Positions 1 through 13,024 of a DNA stretch of 64,000 nucleotides are shown one piece after another; the first letter of the stretch is position 1; the number at the start of each line of letters is the position of its first letter. Source of the stretch: Epiperipatus broadwayi (taxonomy: Eukaryota; Onychophora; Udeonychophora; Euonychophora; Peripatidae); contig JAQFVV010006215.1 of NCBI GenBank assembly GCA_028023455.1, forward strand, positions 12,815,473-12,879,472. The letters are read 5' to 3'. The notes beneath the pieces are model-generated. The model was not told the DNA's origin and did no database searches. It saw only the letters and a list, made by a program, of their open reading frames with translations. The translations under genes and the position numbers were made by a program.

Positions 1-1083
1 CAAAAGCATTTTATATATTTATATAAAAGTTCTCCACTTTTTCATCATAATAAAACTTAATGGGATATAAATTGTGTGCATTTGACATCTTCCAGTAAAT
101 GGAATAATTACTCTAGATTACTATAGTATACTAACATCCCATTTCATTTTTATTTCCAATAATGCATCTTTATATTAAAACAAATGACATTCTTCAAATC
201 ATTTCTTTTTCTATTCTTTTAAATTCACATAATCCAACAACATTTCATATATAAAAATTCTTCCATTTCAAACATAACTTTCTTCATTTGAAAGTGGCCT
301 ACAGTCATAGGTGGCAAATATAAAATCACTGCTATAAAGCAGCCTACATATTAAATTCAGTAATCCTAGTACCTTCTGTCTTACTTTATGGTTCCTGGTG
401 AATGAAAGTTATAATTTTATATTGTTAATTCAAATTGTCAATTTCAAATAGTGATTTAAAAATTAATAATTCAAACACTACCCCCTCCACTATAGGAGCA
501 AAATATAACCAAAATCACACAGGTGTTGACAATCGTGCATTACATTAAACAATCCCAAATGCAATTATCACTTGTCATCTAAACATAAATTTATTCTGGC
601 TTCAAAAGTCAATGACAAATTATCAGATATCTAAGAAAGGAGAAGTGAAAATTGGCAACTTTGTAAAGTTAAGAGTATAATATGTTTTGGTGAGTAGTCA
701 ATCCATATTTGCTTACAATATGAACATCAACATGGTAGCAAAGCAGCAATGATAATACATTAAGTTTTTAGTGAAACAACAAAGGATTTCCTTTCAGTTA
801 ATAGCAAATTTCTTTGGGCTGCCACAGATGATTTATAATTTTAAAAAATTCTAAACAATAAGACTATTTGAACATATAAAATGCAGAAAATAAATACATT
901 GCAAAAAGTCTTGGATTTTCTAAAGATGGGTTACATATATATATATATCAAAATGTATATGACTTTCTCCAATTATTTTTATCTTTTGAATGAATAACAG
1001 TAATTTGTTGTACTTTCTATGCTAATCTAAGAGATTTGGAAATGACACTATTATCTAAAATTGAATGATTATTTTAGTCAACT

Positions 1084-1166
1084 GTTGTTAGCCGAGAGGT
1101 CATCGCACCCGCCTTGCAAGCAAGTAGTTGGTTGCAGACGGGTGTGGATTTACATCCCAGCTGATG
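1084..1166 (+). repeat. degenerate tRNA-derived SINE head
   Basis: Reads like a decayed tRNA: an A-box-like TAGCCGAGAGGTCA, an anticodon-loop-like CTTGCAA (TGC, alanine-type) between GC-rich arms, and a decayed B-box region (GTGGATTTACATCCC). Stems are imperfect and there is an insertion between anticodon arm and B box, so it is a pseudo-tRNA or SINE remnant, not a working tRNA gene. Confidence 0.5.
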
Positions 1167-1280
1167 CTATGATATATGAATGATTACTTTATTACAAATA
1201 AATAGCTCTGAAGCAGAGTAAGTCATATATATAATGGGTGATATAATGCTTAAAGCTAAATGGGATAATGTAAACATTAG

Positions 1281-1503
1281 AAACCAGTCACCACCCTAAA
1301 CATACCAATATAGGTAGTAATCAATATTTCTCACTGTTATCAAGGCAACCTCTCACCTTTTAATAATAAGAATGGAAATATTCATTGGACCATTAGTAAG
1401 AGTGGATTTACACTCTTACTATTAAAAGGTGAGAGGTTGCATTGACAACAGTGAGAAATATTGATTACTATCTATACTGGTATGCTTAGGTGGTGACTGG
1501 TTT
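1281..1503. repeat. foldback of a Penelope-like element 3' end
   Basis: Two arms of about 95 nt are near-perfect reverse complements: AAACCAGTCACCACC at 1281 pairs with GGTGGTGACTGGTTT ending at 1503, continuing inwards through TAGTAATCAATATTTCTCACTG and CAAGGCAACCTCTC-type sequence. The same sequence (loop hairpin, AAAAGG, GGTTGCCTTGACAACAG, GAAAT, TTGATT) follows the Penelope-like coding remnant at 49.8 kb, so I read this as an inverted pair of that family's 3' end. Confidence 0.65.
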
Positions 1504-2120
1504 ATAATGAGTGATGTAAGAAATGCTTTAGATTTGCCAATTTTATCACTATAAGGGATTTATTATGTCATATTTAGAAAGCATTTAATAATTACAAAAG
1601 AAAAAACCTGAAAAAATAAAATAATTGATTGGAATTAAAAACTTAAATAAAAATAACCAATAGATTTGATTAATCCTTTAAATATTTAGAAAACTGAATG
1701 AGTATGAGAAATGGAAAAAAATAAAAGTTCTATATATTCAAACTTTTAATAATTATAAGTCACAAAAGTTAAATGTCAAAATTGTGTTATTTGAAATTGT
1801 TAATTTAGAGTTTACTGTTCTATGTAAATTTCTTACACTGTCAAAAAAAAAAAAAGGTTAAAAAAAAAAATTTTAAATAAGGATTTGAAAAATAAATAAA
1901 CAAAGAAATTAAGACTATTTTTAGAAATACTATAATGTTGGAAAGAATGAGAGAAAATGTTCTATTTAGAGACAATGAGATGTTAAAGAGAATTAGAAAT
2001 AAAATTAACCATAGCTAGTTTGACCTCATGAGAAAAATACAATCTATAAAGTTTTTTAGTACTTATTTTGAAGCATAAGATATATATCTATATAGAAAAA
2101 GAATTAAAAAAAAAATATTT

Positions 2121-2458
2121 AATAATATATATATATATAATATTTTATATATATATATAAAAAAAAACACTTTTATTTAATTTGATGAATAATGCATTAA
2201 AAACCAAAAGAATTTTTTCCTTTAATTACAATTTTGGTTGTTATATGTAATTTGAAATAGAAGTATGGGTACCCTTAATTAATTAATTCAATCACTAATT
2301 TTAAAAATAGGGATTGAATTAATTAATTTATGGATACCCTAGACTTTTAATTCAAGTTGCATATAAAACCAAAATTAAGATTGAAGGAAAATAATTTTTC
2401 CGTTTTTAGTGCATTAGTTATCAAATTAAATAAAAGGTTTTTTTATAATATATATAGT
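2121..2458. repeat. large AT-rich palindrome (MITE-like)
   Basis: Arms of about 160 nt pair across a centre near 2290: TATATAAAA-rich ends, then ATTTAATTTGAT, AACCAAAA, GGGTACCC/GGATACCC and AATTAATTAATTCAATC in inverted order. No coding capacity. Looks like a MITE or foldback element; family unknown. Confidence 0.55.
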
Positions 2459-2899
2459 TACTTTTTAGCATTTGGATATAATGCAACTGACTTTTTGTAA
2501 TTATTTACATTCAAATTTAAAAACAGAAAATGTAGACAATGTCACTGTTTTTCCAGTATTTGAAATGAAATTTGCGCACATTAAAAATCATTTACAAGCT
2601 TTTTGTGCTTATGAAGGCAGCATTTTTTTTTTAAAAAAAAGAGGAAAATGAGGTTTTCATGCTTTATTTCTTTCAATTTTAATTAACTGTAATTGTTTTT
2701 TAGAAAATTAGTCATGAAATTCAAAGAAGGTATATTTTTAAAAAATATGCATCGCCATTAATACCCAACATACGTATAAAATTTAAAGAAAATTTGATCA
2801 ATAGAAAAATCTGTTACAAGATTTGACCCAAGCAAACAAACAAACAGAATTTCTAAATTAAATAAAAGTATTTAAAAAATTATAATTCTCATTACTTAC

Positions 2900-5338
2900 T
2901 TGATTCGACTACTCCAATTGGTAGTGTAACAACTTCAGCAATGAAGCCATAAATGCCATCAGCTGCTGATGCATGCAAATAAACAGTCATGTTAGGACCA
3001 GATGTCTTAAAAAAATGACGTTCCATACTATTATTAGCCAAAACATCATTCAATTTTAGACTTCCATTATACACATTGCCATCATATATTTCAATAGAAT
3101 CTGGAATTGCATCAAAATGGGATGAATAATTATAAAGATTAATCTGTAACAATCGAAAACCAATGGTTTTAACATTAATTTTGCTGCTAAAAATTTTTAC
3201 ACAATCAACTGGATAATTATCATATTTGAAATAAAGTAACACTCGATCCTCAATAAACATCTCTTTGTTAGCATCACATATATGTACCATTCCAAAAACA
3301 TTATATGGCAAGGTAACTGTTTGTAAAGGATAAAAATTGGACTGTTCATTCATGTTGGTTTCACCATTTAAAATACTGATACTTATTCCAATTCCTAAAT
3401 TATTTAGAACAGTATAATTTTTTAATTCTAATGATTTTTGAGGTGCAATAATATTTATTCCATGAAAAGCACTATTTTTAACTGATATATCCTGAAGCTT
3501 TGGTGATCTCATAAAACTCTGTACTGCAGCTGTTTTTTCACTGTGTAATATTCCAGCACTTTCAATATTAACTTTTCTTAAAATAGAGGATTCTGTAGCA
3601 TGATATGTGTTTTCAAATTTTGGCAAAGAAAAATGAATGCCTCCCCAATAACGTCTTTCATTTGGCTTTCCATCTCCACATTTAATAAAAACAAAATTTT
3701 CTTGATCATGACACTGATATAATCTTTCAATTTCATTTTGTCGTAATTCACATTTAGCAAATTCTTCTTCATGACCAGTACATTGCAGTGATTCTGGCCA
3801 AAATTTAAACTGATTTAAATCCACATAATATGATCTTCTGCCCCACCAAACATAGACATCCATTTCATCATATCCAAGTTGTCTACATATAACTTCAGCA
3901 TTTCTTTCAGTAAAAAAGGAATCACATGATGGAATCCATTGATGTGTTGAAACATTATATATTTCTAAAAAACCTTCATAAGATGTATTACCATCCAGTA
4001 ATCTAACATTATTTGATAATGGTAATACATCTTTTTTTCTTCGCCCACCTCTCCACAATGTTTTGTTATCAAAAGATTTCATGTAAATAGGTTCTAAATC
4101 ACTTCCAACAGCTTGAAATTCTCCTAGTACCAATATTCCAACATTTGGATAAAACTGGAGCTCCACCCCTGGTTCGATATGCAAATATACTCCAGGTAAA
4201 ATTGTTAAATCTGAACGAACTATATAAGGTTTGAATCGTTTGTAAAGAGTAATACTTTGGGTTAACCGACCACCCAAATTATCTAAATCCATTATAGTAT
4301 TTATAGTTACTGGAGTATAAAAAGATGCAGTAAATGAATCAGCATTTAAAAAAGGTGTGTATTTTGCTATAGCATAACTGTTCCAATCATCAAAGTCAAA
4401 TATTTTTTGCCGAATTTGAGCAATATCATTTGTTCCCCACCAATTAAACTGTACTTCTAAATAATTATCTAAAGAAGCTGTCAAAATGCCGGTTAATATT
4501 TCAAAATCCATACTATTTTCAAAAAGATTAAAAGTAACATTTATTCTTTGTATGCCTCGAACTCCTATAGCATAACTTCGAGGATAATTTACAAGCCCAT
4601 TTTTTAATGGATTATTATTTAAATTGTTCTTTACAGTGTTGTAAGAAAAGTTTCCATTTACAACTCCAGCTTTATCTGTATGACTCCACATTTCAAATTC
4701 AATTATATAATGAGCATAATTAAACACAAAGGTATTATTGAATATTTGCATTTCTTTTTCCATACCTCCTATACTAATTAAACCTTTTTCACAATGATTA
4801 TCTTTAAATACATTTCCTGACATATTTAGCAGAGCATAATGTCCCCATATTCGAAAGTCAAAATTGTTATTTTTCATAAAAGTGTTATTTCGAATATCAA
4901 AAGTATGAGTTGAAGGAAATTTTCTATTTCGGATAAAAGGTAGTCTAATACTAAACCCCCCTTGACTATTACTGGAAAATTCATTTCTCATCAACATCCA
5001 ATGAAAAATATTATTTGATGCTCTCATATCTCTCCGAGTTTCATAAATTCCATAACGATTTCCTACAATAAAACTATCATTTAACACATATTCAATTTCT
5101 GATACAGCAAAAGAAATTGGATCTCGATATGGGGTATTAATTGAGATTGCTTCCTGTGATGAGTTTTTAATAAATGAATATACAATTTTAATTGATTCAT
5201 TTTTACAGCGAAGAAATAGTACACCTTCTTCATTACTATAGGTATTATAATGTCGTACACTAATACCATGACGATTATTTTCTAACGTAATATTATTCAA
5301 AGTCAGATTTATAGGTGGTGTAGGGTAATACTGGTATC
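2900..5338 (-). CDS. bark: bark beetle/Anakonda-like gene, exon A (beta-helix + SRCR + CUB-like module)
   Basis: A 2439-bp internal exon. Acceptor TTTCTTTTTATAG ends at 5339 and donor GTAAGT lies at 2894-2899. It begins with two bases that complete the codon left open by exon B and ends one base into a codon, so both flanking introns are phase 1. Coding starts about 12 codons above the apparent TTG at 5300 (YQYYPTPPINLT then the beta-helix). Order: beta-helix repeats, FNWWGT block near 4431-4445, 'HIEPGVELQF' strand block, SRCR domain about 3675-4010 with six cysteines (the usual WGxxC here reads WIPSC), second beta-helix, and a CUB-like domain about 2925-3329 ending GFIAEVVTLP. It is collinear with exon B but strongly diverged, so an old module duplication. 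The next exon lies beyond the low-coordinate edge. Confidence 0.85.
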
Positions 5339-5811
5339 CTATAAAAAGAAAACTATATATTAGAATTATTAAATTTTAAATATTTGTAATTAAAAAGTCA
5401 ATTTTTAAAAATTAATGCAATACATTTATGCATATAAACAATCATTCATAATAGTTTATCAATTAAAAAAAACATATAAGCAGTTATTCATAATACAAAC
5501 TCAATTTTAAATTAGCATTATTAATAATATTAAAATACTGTAATTTTGTCAGATATTTTATGATTTTATTAAGATATCAACAATATTATAATGTTTGCAG
5601 ATATCTGTGTAATATATTTTCAAACATAATCTATTGAAGATATTCTCTCCAAATTTATTTCAATATTTCCCATCAATAGCTACTATTCTCCATATACTTT
5701 TAGCAAACTTATTTACCCTATATCTCATATCATTTTTTAATAGTTCTTAAAATCTTTTGATATCAATTTAAAACTTTAATTGCCCATTTATTGCATCTTT
5801 TTTTTTTTGCA

Positions 5812-6000
5812 AACAAGTCTGGCCCAACTCTATTTCATCATCTTAATTTTTTTTAATGATGTCAGTGATATTGTCTGTTTTCTCATTCACATATCTTATT
5901 ATTGATCTCTCTTTATTAACACAAACATTTTATCTGTGCCTTGATGTGTGGCCATCCATATGTTGCTCTTTTATTGAGTGTTCAGATGTCAAGTCCATAA
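5812..6000 (+). repeat. possible reverse-transcriptase relic fragment
   Basis: A short interval reads, with frame breaks, like the 'SP.LF...NDVSDIV' block that precedes the catalytic motif in non-LTR reverse transcriptases. Too short and too broken to assign a family; chance is possible. Confidence 0.2.
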
Positions 6001-6248
6001 GAAATTTTTAGAACAATATGTTTATTAAAAAAATTTGGGGAGGGGGGGGGGACATAAAAGCCATTATCATTAGTAATTATGGGCCAAAAAACAACTTTTA
6101 CAAATCAAATTAGATATTTAGTCCCAAGTACTTTTATTTTTTGATCTGTTTCTTAAATACTCATGGCAACACTTTCATTAAGAGTAACTATCAACTTCTT
6201 TATTCTCCTATTATTTCATTTTCTTTTATCCTCCACAACTCATTCCAA

Positions 6249-6617
6249 CATAACCTTTCATAATTTCATACTTTTCACAATTGTTGTGCAGAAATACATA
6301 ACAAATCCAATTTTTTTTCTTCTCCACAATTAACATAATTTTTTTTAAAACTCTCTTTAACATTTCTATATTTCTAGCCTAATTTTTTCGATTTATCTAT
6401 TTCATTATTTTACTTTCTTTTACTCTTCAACAACATAACCTTTCATAACTTCATATTTTTCTTCTTGATTCTGCCTAGAAATATATAACCAATTTCTTTT
6501 TCTTCTCACAATTAACGTATAATTCTTCTAACTAACTCTCTTTAACACTTCTGCATTTCTTGCCTTGTTTTTTTAAGTTATCTATTTTATCTCTTCCATT
6601 TTACATCTTTTGGTTGT
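6249..6617. repeat. tandem duplication, unit about 185 bp
   Basis: Two adjacent diverged copies, each beginning CATAACCTTTCATAA and continuing through CACAATTAAC and CTCTCTTTAACA to TTATCTAT. Pyrimidine-rich, no coding signal. Confidence 0.6.
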
Positions 6618-7245
6618 TTTTGGTTTTTTAAAATAAAAACCAAATTATTTAATTAATATAATAAATATTCACTGAAACTCTTAGAATATATGTTAAAGCA
6701 TATATACATAAATGATAAAAATAAATATTAATCAAATTCTGCATAATTATATGTTCTAAAGATTATGTCAATGGCTTATATATGAATTTCCAAATTTATT
6801 TTTCCATCTTTTTAAATCTAGGTTTCTTCCTGATTAAAATCATTAAAGCAGATAGCTTTTTCAAATAAGGATTATCATTTGGTGAAATAAAACTTGTAGA
6901 ATATAAAAATAACTTGATAGTAAACTTTTTACCAAACTTATCCCCTCTTAATGAAATTATTTTTTGACTCCTATTTAATTTTGTAACATTATTAAAATAC
7001 TTACTAGAAGTATTAAAATGGAAACATCCAAACTATGCATTGAGCTGTTTTTAGAATTAAAATATTTTCCTTTAATAATTTTGCTTTTATAAAATTTACA
7101 AAAGAAAAATAACTTGCACAAACATATTTGAATCTCACTATATTAATACATAAACATTTAAATATTTATAAAATTAAAGATTTCATGCACTTATTTAAAT
7201 ATATATATATTGGTTATTTTTTAAAATATTCTACATAAATAAAAT

Positions 7246-7300
7246 TATATATAGGGTATATGATCACAGACTAAGTCTGTGCTCATATACCCTATATATT
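7246..7300. repeat. perfect-type hairpin, about 26-bp arms
   Basis: ATATAGGGTATATGA and CACAGACT are mirrored by AGTCTGTG and TCATATACCCTATAT with almost no loop. Could be a small foldback remnant or a structured RNA in the intron. Confidence 0.6.
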
Positions 7301-8648
7301 ACATAATTGATATAGGTATATAATAAGCCTGTATGTCAGTTATAAATAAAATTAGCAAATAATTGCTAATTTATTTTAATATATATTTCATCCTGTGACT
7401 TTCATAATTTTTTTTCAATACTATATATGTTAGGTTCTAGGTTTATTATTCTTAGATGTATATATAAAAAGTTTCCATAACATTACCACATCATTTTGAT
7501 ATTTTTTAACTGCCCGTAATTAGCAAAAAAGCAATGTACTTTCATATACAGGAACCTTTCTAGTTACGTAAATCCAATTTATATAAATCTGAACTCATGT
7601 AAACAATTTACAATAAAACACTTTAAAATGTAATTTTGTATTAATTTATTCGCTCAGAATTCGTATGTAATTTTAATATTGTGCTTTGGTTTGAGAGTAG
7701 CCTTCATATTCAACAAAACATCGTCGAGATATTAAAACAATTATTAAAACAACATTACAGTGCATGTGAGTATGGTATAGTTCTCTTCTGATTAAAATTA
7801 AAAATGTAATGTAAAAATCAACACAACTTTCACTTATCTCGTGTTGTGTTATTACTTGCATGCAAAACTGTATGTTATAATGCTTATTTTCATATTTTCC
7901 ATTATAGCTAGTAATGGAAACATACACCTGAATAAAAAAAAATCTAACTTGTATAAAATATTGTACATTAGATCACTTACACTCATCAGTTAATATTTTC
8001 ACAAGTGATTATTTTTGATCCAAACTTTAATTATATTATTTCTCATTAGAATCAGAGAAAAAGGAGAGACTATTACAACATAACAAGGGAAGCATACCAC
8101 CATTTAAATAAAAAATCGTACATTAAAGAAACAAGTAATTTATAATAACAATTGAGTATATGCTACTTTACGTATACGATATATTGAATGAGTACGTATA
8201 ATATTCATCATTTACTTATATATATATATACTGTATAAAAGTTATAAATTTTCTAAATTAAATTAAGAAAAGAAAAATAACTAAAAAAGATTTTTATAAA
8301 AAATACAGGTCGAATTAAAACGATATGAAAAAAATACAGTATTTGGATAGAGAAAAAAGGTGAAAATTCCTTGATAATTTTTATATAATATTAAAAATAA
8401 TGAATCAGAAAAAAATGTAAAACAGATTGCAAAGGATGGATTAATTCCTCAAAAATGGATATATATGTAATATTAAATATTTTAGTACTGAATAAATATA
8501 ATGTCTTGTGAAATGTACCAAATCTATTTTATATTATAAGCGAACTGCGCTCTAGCTGCCATTTTCTTAGTGTAAAAAATTATTGAACATGTCAGTTAGG
8601 GGGCAGTTCCATTATTATATAAAATAGAAAGGGTACATATAATGAAGT

Positions 8649-8919
8649 TATGGAAGAATAAATATGAAAAAAGTGATTATACAGAAAGTGAATTATTGGT
8701 TTTTTTTATGCTGGGTTTGGGAAAAGATAAAGGGAATTTACATATAAAGGCCATAGAGTTGACAAAGATTACGTTGTGGAAATGGGATGGAGCAGAATAT
8801 GGGGAAACTTAGAGTGGGGAATGGAAAATTAAGTGGCTAACAGGTTTATCTGGGCATAATTGCTAAGATATTCTTGACTTCGTTTAAGGAGAAGCCACAG
8901 TACATCACATCAGACATGG
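8649..8919 (+). repeat. dispersed repeat D, longer copy
   Basis: Shares with 54450-54640 the blocks AATATGAAAAAAGTGATTAT, GAGTTGACAAAGATTA, GTGGAAATGGGATGGAGCAGA and ACAGTACATCACATCA. This copy keeps about 75 internal bases that the other lacks. It lies close to a hammerhead-bearing repeat, as the other copy does. No coding frame recognised. Confidence 0.65.
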
Positions 8920-9279
8920 TAAATTTCATGACATTATATTTACATATACTTTAATTAATTTTGCTTTTAAAAACAAGATAGTAGAAATAGATATAGCTAA
9001 AAAAACTTGAAGTTTCATATGATCACCATTTTTTATGCTTACACAAGCTGTTAAAACAATGACAAATTCTACATACAGTAATACCCCTCAGTGCAAGCCA
9101 TAATAATCAATGAATGCAAGAAGGTTTTTGCATAAAATCAACTAGTACCTACTCATCCAATATTTCCAGACTACTAAACATCACATGATTACCATTTCTT
9201 ATGGTTGCTCATAACTGTTATTAAAACAGGCAGAACTCTACATACAGTTGTACCACTCATCTAGGTTCAGCGCTCTCAG

Positions 9280-9338
9280 ATCCAAGACTCCTCACTGACG
9301 AAGGCCACAAGCCATAAACTTGTCCAGGAATATTGGAT
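9280..9338 (+). ncRNA. decayed hammerhead ribozyme, family 1
   Basis: Aligned to the intact copy at 19353: core CTGACGA (9295-9301), stem II GGC/GCC, then TAAA where GAAA is required, then CTTGTC. The lost G and poor inner stem I predict inactivity. Confidence 0.55.
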
Positions 9339-9440
9339 GAGTAGGCACTAGATAGGGATTTTATGCACAAGCCTTCTGGGATCCATTGATTACTCTGGCT
9401 TGCCCTGAGTGGCATTACTGTATGGAGAGTTTTGCCTGTT

Positions 9441-9494
9441 TTATTTCCAGACTAATTTCTAGATTTTTGCTTTCATCAGTAAGGAGCCTTGGAT
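9441..9494 (-). ncRNA. decayed hammerhead ribozyme, family 1
   Basis: On the minus strand: ATCCAA, CTGATGA, then a stem II that no longer pairs, then GAAA, TTAGTC and TGGAAATA. Core bases are kept but stem II is lost. Confidence 0.5.
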
Positions 9495-9917
9495 CTGTTT
9501 TCATTTTAGACTGATAACTTTATAGTTAACTAAATAAATAAAAGATAGCAGCTGGAGAGTTGCATTAGATCAGGGATCAGGAACTGGTGACTCCATAGCA
9601 ACATGCAACTCTTTACTGGAAAATATGAAGCTCTCTTATTTTGGATAAATATATTTATAAATTTTTAAAAAAAATCATTATAAATTATTTTATTTATGTA
9701 TACTAACATATAATTTATAATTACTTGTATCAATTTTATTATAATTTAATTAATATATTCAATCTAGTAATTTAAAATGAGACAGGGTTTGTACTAATCA
9801 TTATAGTATACATGTAGGTTTTCAAATTTTATATTCTGATTATAAGTAAATTAGCATTAGCAGAGGGATCACTCAAATATTTCACATGGAAGGAAGTATA
9901 AAAGCATATATATATAT

Positions 9918-10026
9918 ATAACTTCTGTAAATAATAACTGGGATATGTAACTGAACAGAAAGTAATTCCATTGAGTCATTAGAAGCTTTAGTTATTTCCT
10001 GTTCAGTTATATATATATATATATAA
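9918..10026. repeat. hairpin flanked by TA tracts
   Basis: TAACTGAACAG and AGTAATT pair with AGTTATTTCCTGTTCAGTTA; both ends run into (TA)n. Probable small foldback. Confidence 0.45.
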
Positions 10027-10054
10027 CAATAAGTATTGATAGATTAACTATATG

Positions 10055-11075
10055 TAATTGGAATAGAAATAACAAAATCTCCCACTGAGCTACATAAACA
10101 TCAATCAACTATGAAAAGGCAAAAATGATACCAATCTATCTTTTAGCTTTATTGTTATTTAAGCTAAGTTGATTGATGTTGTAGATGATAGTAAAATGTT
10201 TCTATTATTTTATGTACAGAATAAATAATATATTTATATATTCAGAGGATCAAGACAGAGCCCCCAGTTTTAACAACCTTTAAATATCAACAGAAACAAT
10301 AGTTTTAATAAATGTAACAATATTCATAGCTTATTAACATGCAATTGGAACGGGAGTAACTGGATTGTAATGTAAACATTAATCCTCTATGAAAAGATAG
10401 AATAATACCAATCTATCCTTTAGTTTTCATGGTATTTAAGCTTAATTGATTGACATTGTTCTAAATGAGAGCAAATTATTTCCACTTCTATTCTGTTCCA
10501 TTTATATATATATATATAGTTAAGCTATGAATATTTATTGTTGCATTTATTAAAATTGATGTTGTGGAGGTTGTTAAACCTAGGGCTTTACCTTCATCCT
10601 CTGAATATGTAAATATCAATAAAACATCACGTGAACAGCATTTCTTATGCTTACTGCTAATAAATATTTAAATAGTGATTTCAGATTATTTTTTTTGTAC
10701 ATAAATTAAAATAAAAAATTTCACTCTTTCATTTAGAACAACATCAATCAATTAAATTTAAATGCCAGCAAAGCTAAAAGATAGGCTGCTATCTTTCTAT
10801 ATTTTCATAATTGATTCACATTTCATAATTTAGTAGGAAGCCCAGTTAATTCCTTTCATTTGCTATATGAAGCCTTAATCAATTGAATATGCAAATAATG
10901 ATTTCAGATTTATTCTTCACATAAATTAAAATAGAAAAAATTCATTCTCTCATTTAGAATGTCAATCAACTAAGCTTTAGTAACAACAAAGTTAAAGAAT
11001 AGATTGGTATCATTCTATGCTTTAATAGTTGATTGATGTTTAAATAGCTCAATAAAAGAATCAGTTACTTCTACA
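10055..11075. repeat. nested foldback of about 1 kb
   Basis: Outer arms: GAGCTACATAAACATCAATCAACTAT near 10087 mirrored by TAGTTGATTGATGTTTAAATAGCTC near 11048. Four copies of a smaller hairpin unit (AATCAACTATGAAAA ... ACCAATCTATCTTTTAGCTT ... TTGATTGATGTT) occur near 10100 and 10378 in one orientation and near 10739 and 10962 in the other. A further inverted pair, 10246-10340 with 10518-10610, lies inside. No coding. Confidence 0.55.
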
Positions 11076-11084
11076 CAAGTACAC

Positions 11085-11115
<31 letters not shown>

Positions 11116-11219
11116 AAATCATCTTAGACCATAGAGAAAGGTGGGTATTCAGCTTTTGTATTAATAAAAGACCTTGACAATAAAGTAAAATTCTTGGTGT
11201 TGAATAGGCATAGGTTGAT

Positions 11220-12450
11220 TTATATAAGTAAAGTAACACATAATAATGAGTGATCAATATACAAAAATGGATTAGATGTGTAAAAGAAGAGTATGGAGAA
11301 ATTCTGTTACGTTTGGGAATCAATCTAAGGAGGAATCTTGTTATTAGAGTATTATTAAAAGCACACAATATAAAAGGATGGAATACATTGAAGAAAAAGT
11401 CAATGGAGAATATGAATATAATAGTCTGAAACAAGAACATTTACAATATGAAAAGCATTCATTTAAAGGACAAAACCTAGAAGTGGCATTGAAAGAATGA
11501 ATCATGAAATAAAATAAAAATATCTGAAGAGGATTTCCGGAAGAGTCACTCAAGAAAAGAAAGATGAACAGGTAACTACTTTGGAGATGATCTGTCAATT
11601 ATTACAGAGAAAGAAAGATAAAATGAAGAGAGAAAAAAAACCAGCATTAAAGAAGTTAAATGCGATTTAGAAAAATACTTGGGTAAGGTGCAGACAAAAT
11701 TGTGGGAAGAAATATACATAAGAGAAATATATATAGAGAATGGTCAAGGATGATATACTGAAAAAACATATGAAGCCAATAACAGCTTTAGAGATGTTAG
11801 AAAATAAAATTGGATGGCAGAAAAGACAGAGATATCAAAAAGCATGGTTGAAGAAACATCTTAATGATCAAATGGAACTAGTAACTGAAAAGATTGGGAA
11901 GGTACAGATTAGTACAATGACAGTTGGAAGAAAAACAGCAACTACTAAATGCAAAAATAATACAGGTGTAAAAAGAAATACTTTGGAATCAAACTAGCAG
12001 AATCACAACAATGGAAATAAAAATTACAAGTACAAGATTAAAAAATGGAGTTAACAGAAAGTAAAAAATATAGCGACAAGATACACTCGCCCAATAGAAG
12101 TTAGAAGTAATTAAGAAATCAGGCAGGATTATCATGGCAATATGCCATACAACTTTACAAAAAATGTGAGTAAATAAAATCAGGCGAGATAACCCAATTT
12201 GATACTCAAGAAAAGAAAAATTGCCAAATGAGCTAAATAGTAGTAAAGTGTATCCAAGTAAAAGTATTTAAAGATGATGTAGCAGAAATCCTATTATTGC
12301 ATTTGTAAAACATAAAAGAATTGTTCAATTTTCACATACAAAGGAGGAAAAGAGATGTGTTGAGAGTGACATGTAGTAATAATTTTGCATAAATTTATAA
12401 GACGAATAAATGTATGAAAGGGGGTAAAGATGAGTAAAAAATTGTTCAAC
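11220..12450 (+). other. purine-rich tract, possibly decayed coding sequence
   Basis: Plus strand is strikingly purine-rich and lysine/glutamate-coding in short open runs, the longest 85 codons at 11740-11997 (KKHLNDQMELVTEKIGK). Stops interrupt every frame and I recognise no domain. It could be a decayed transposon gag-like or coiled-coil region, or simple composition bias. Confidence 0.25.
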
Positions 12451-12813
12451 AAGCAAAATTGATCTGAATTAATAATTATTTCAGTTCTTTGTTACATGTG
12501 CTAAAATAGTGAAATACTTTGTTAACACTTCTACAAGGATTTTATACAATATTTATATCGGTTTAAGTCATTTCAATGTGAAGATTTATTAATCGGTGAT
12601 TTATATACATGTTGAAATCGAGATGTGTATGTAGTCAATATTATTTTCATAGATAGTCAATATTATTGTCAGATGTGAATATATCAAATTACTAAAGATT
12701 TAAAATAAAAATTGTAGCAATGATTATTGTGAATAGTAATATATCATGATGTAATTTGAACCCAGACTTTCAAGTTACCTACAGCTAATGAGTCTATCTT
12801 ATACAACCAATAC

Positions 12814-12855
12814 ACAATATATGTATTTCATGCTGAACCAGTACTCATCAGTTGG
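12814..12855 (-). ncRNA. hammerhead ribozyme, family 2, near intact
   Basis: Minus strand, in order: stem I CCAA; core CTGATGA (12845-12851); stem II of six positions closed by loop GTT with one mismatch and one G-U; GAAA (12826-12829); stem III ATA-CA-TAT (12819-12826); cleavage-site A at 12818; stem I return TTG. All invariant core positions are present. The outer stem I is short and one stem II pair is broken, so activity would be weak or need partners. Confidence 0.65.
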
Positions 12856-13024
12856 TCTAGATCATCATCTCCCACTTATATATATAATCAGTGCCCAGTT
12901 TATATTAAGATAGCAAATCTTCATACTTTAATGGATAGGTTTTTCAAGCTTTTCCACTCTCCAACTCTTCAGCTTTCCATATCAAATATGTGTGTGTCTG
13001 TGTGGGTGTAGAAGATAATCTAGA

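Larger units (their letters stand above)
1..2899 (-). other. partial intron downstream of exon A
   Basis: Starts (in gene sense) with GTAAGT after exon A and runs off the window edge. Contains a tRNA-derived SINE-like head (1084-1166), a foldback (1281-1503) and a large AT-rich palindrome (2121-2458). Bases 1-1080 and 1510-2120 show no recognisable element. Confidence 0.65.
9016..9575. repeat. composite of hammerhead repeat family 1
   Basis: At least three pieces. 9016-9169 is a minus-oriented arm (ATGATCACC end first) that stops within the ribozyme. From 9177 a second minus arm switches into a plus arm carrying the ribozyme at 9280-9338. From about 9441 a third, minus-oriented ribozyme piece is followed by the family's loop region (GTTGCATTAGATC near 9570). 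All pieces are diverged from the 19-kb copy by many substitutions and indels. Confidence 0.65.

Noticed and set aside
2892-5300. Start of a protein at the TTG near 5300
   Set aside because: The open frame continues upstream to a clear splice acceptor; this is an internal exon.
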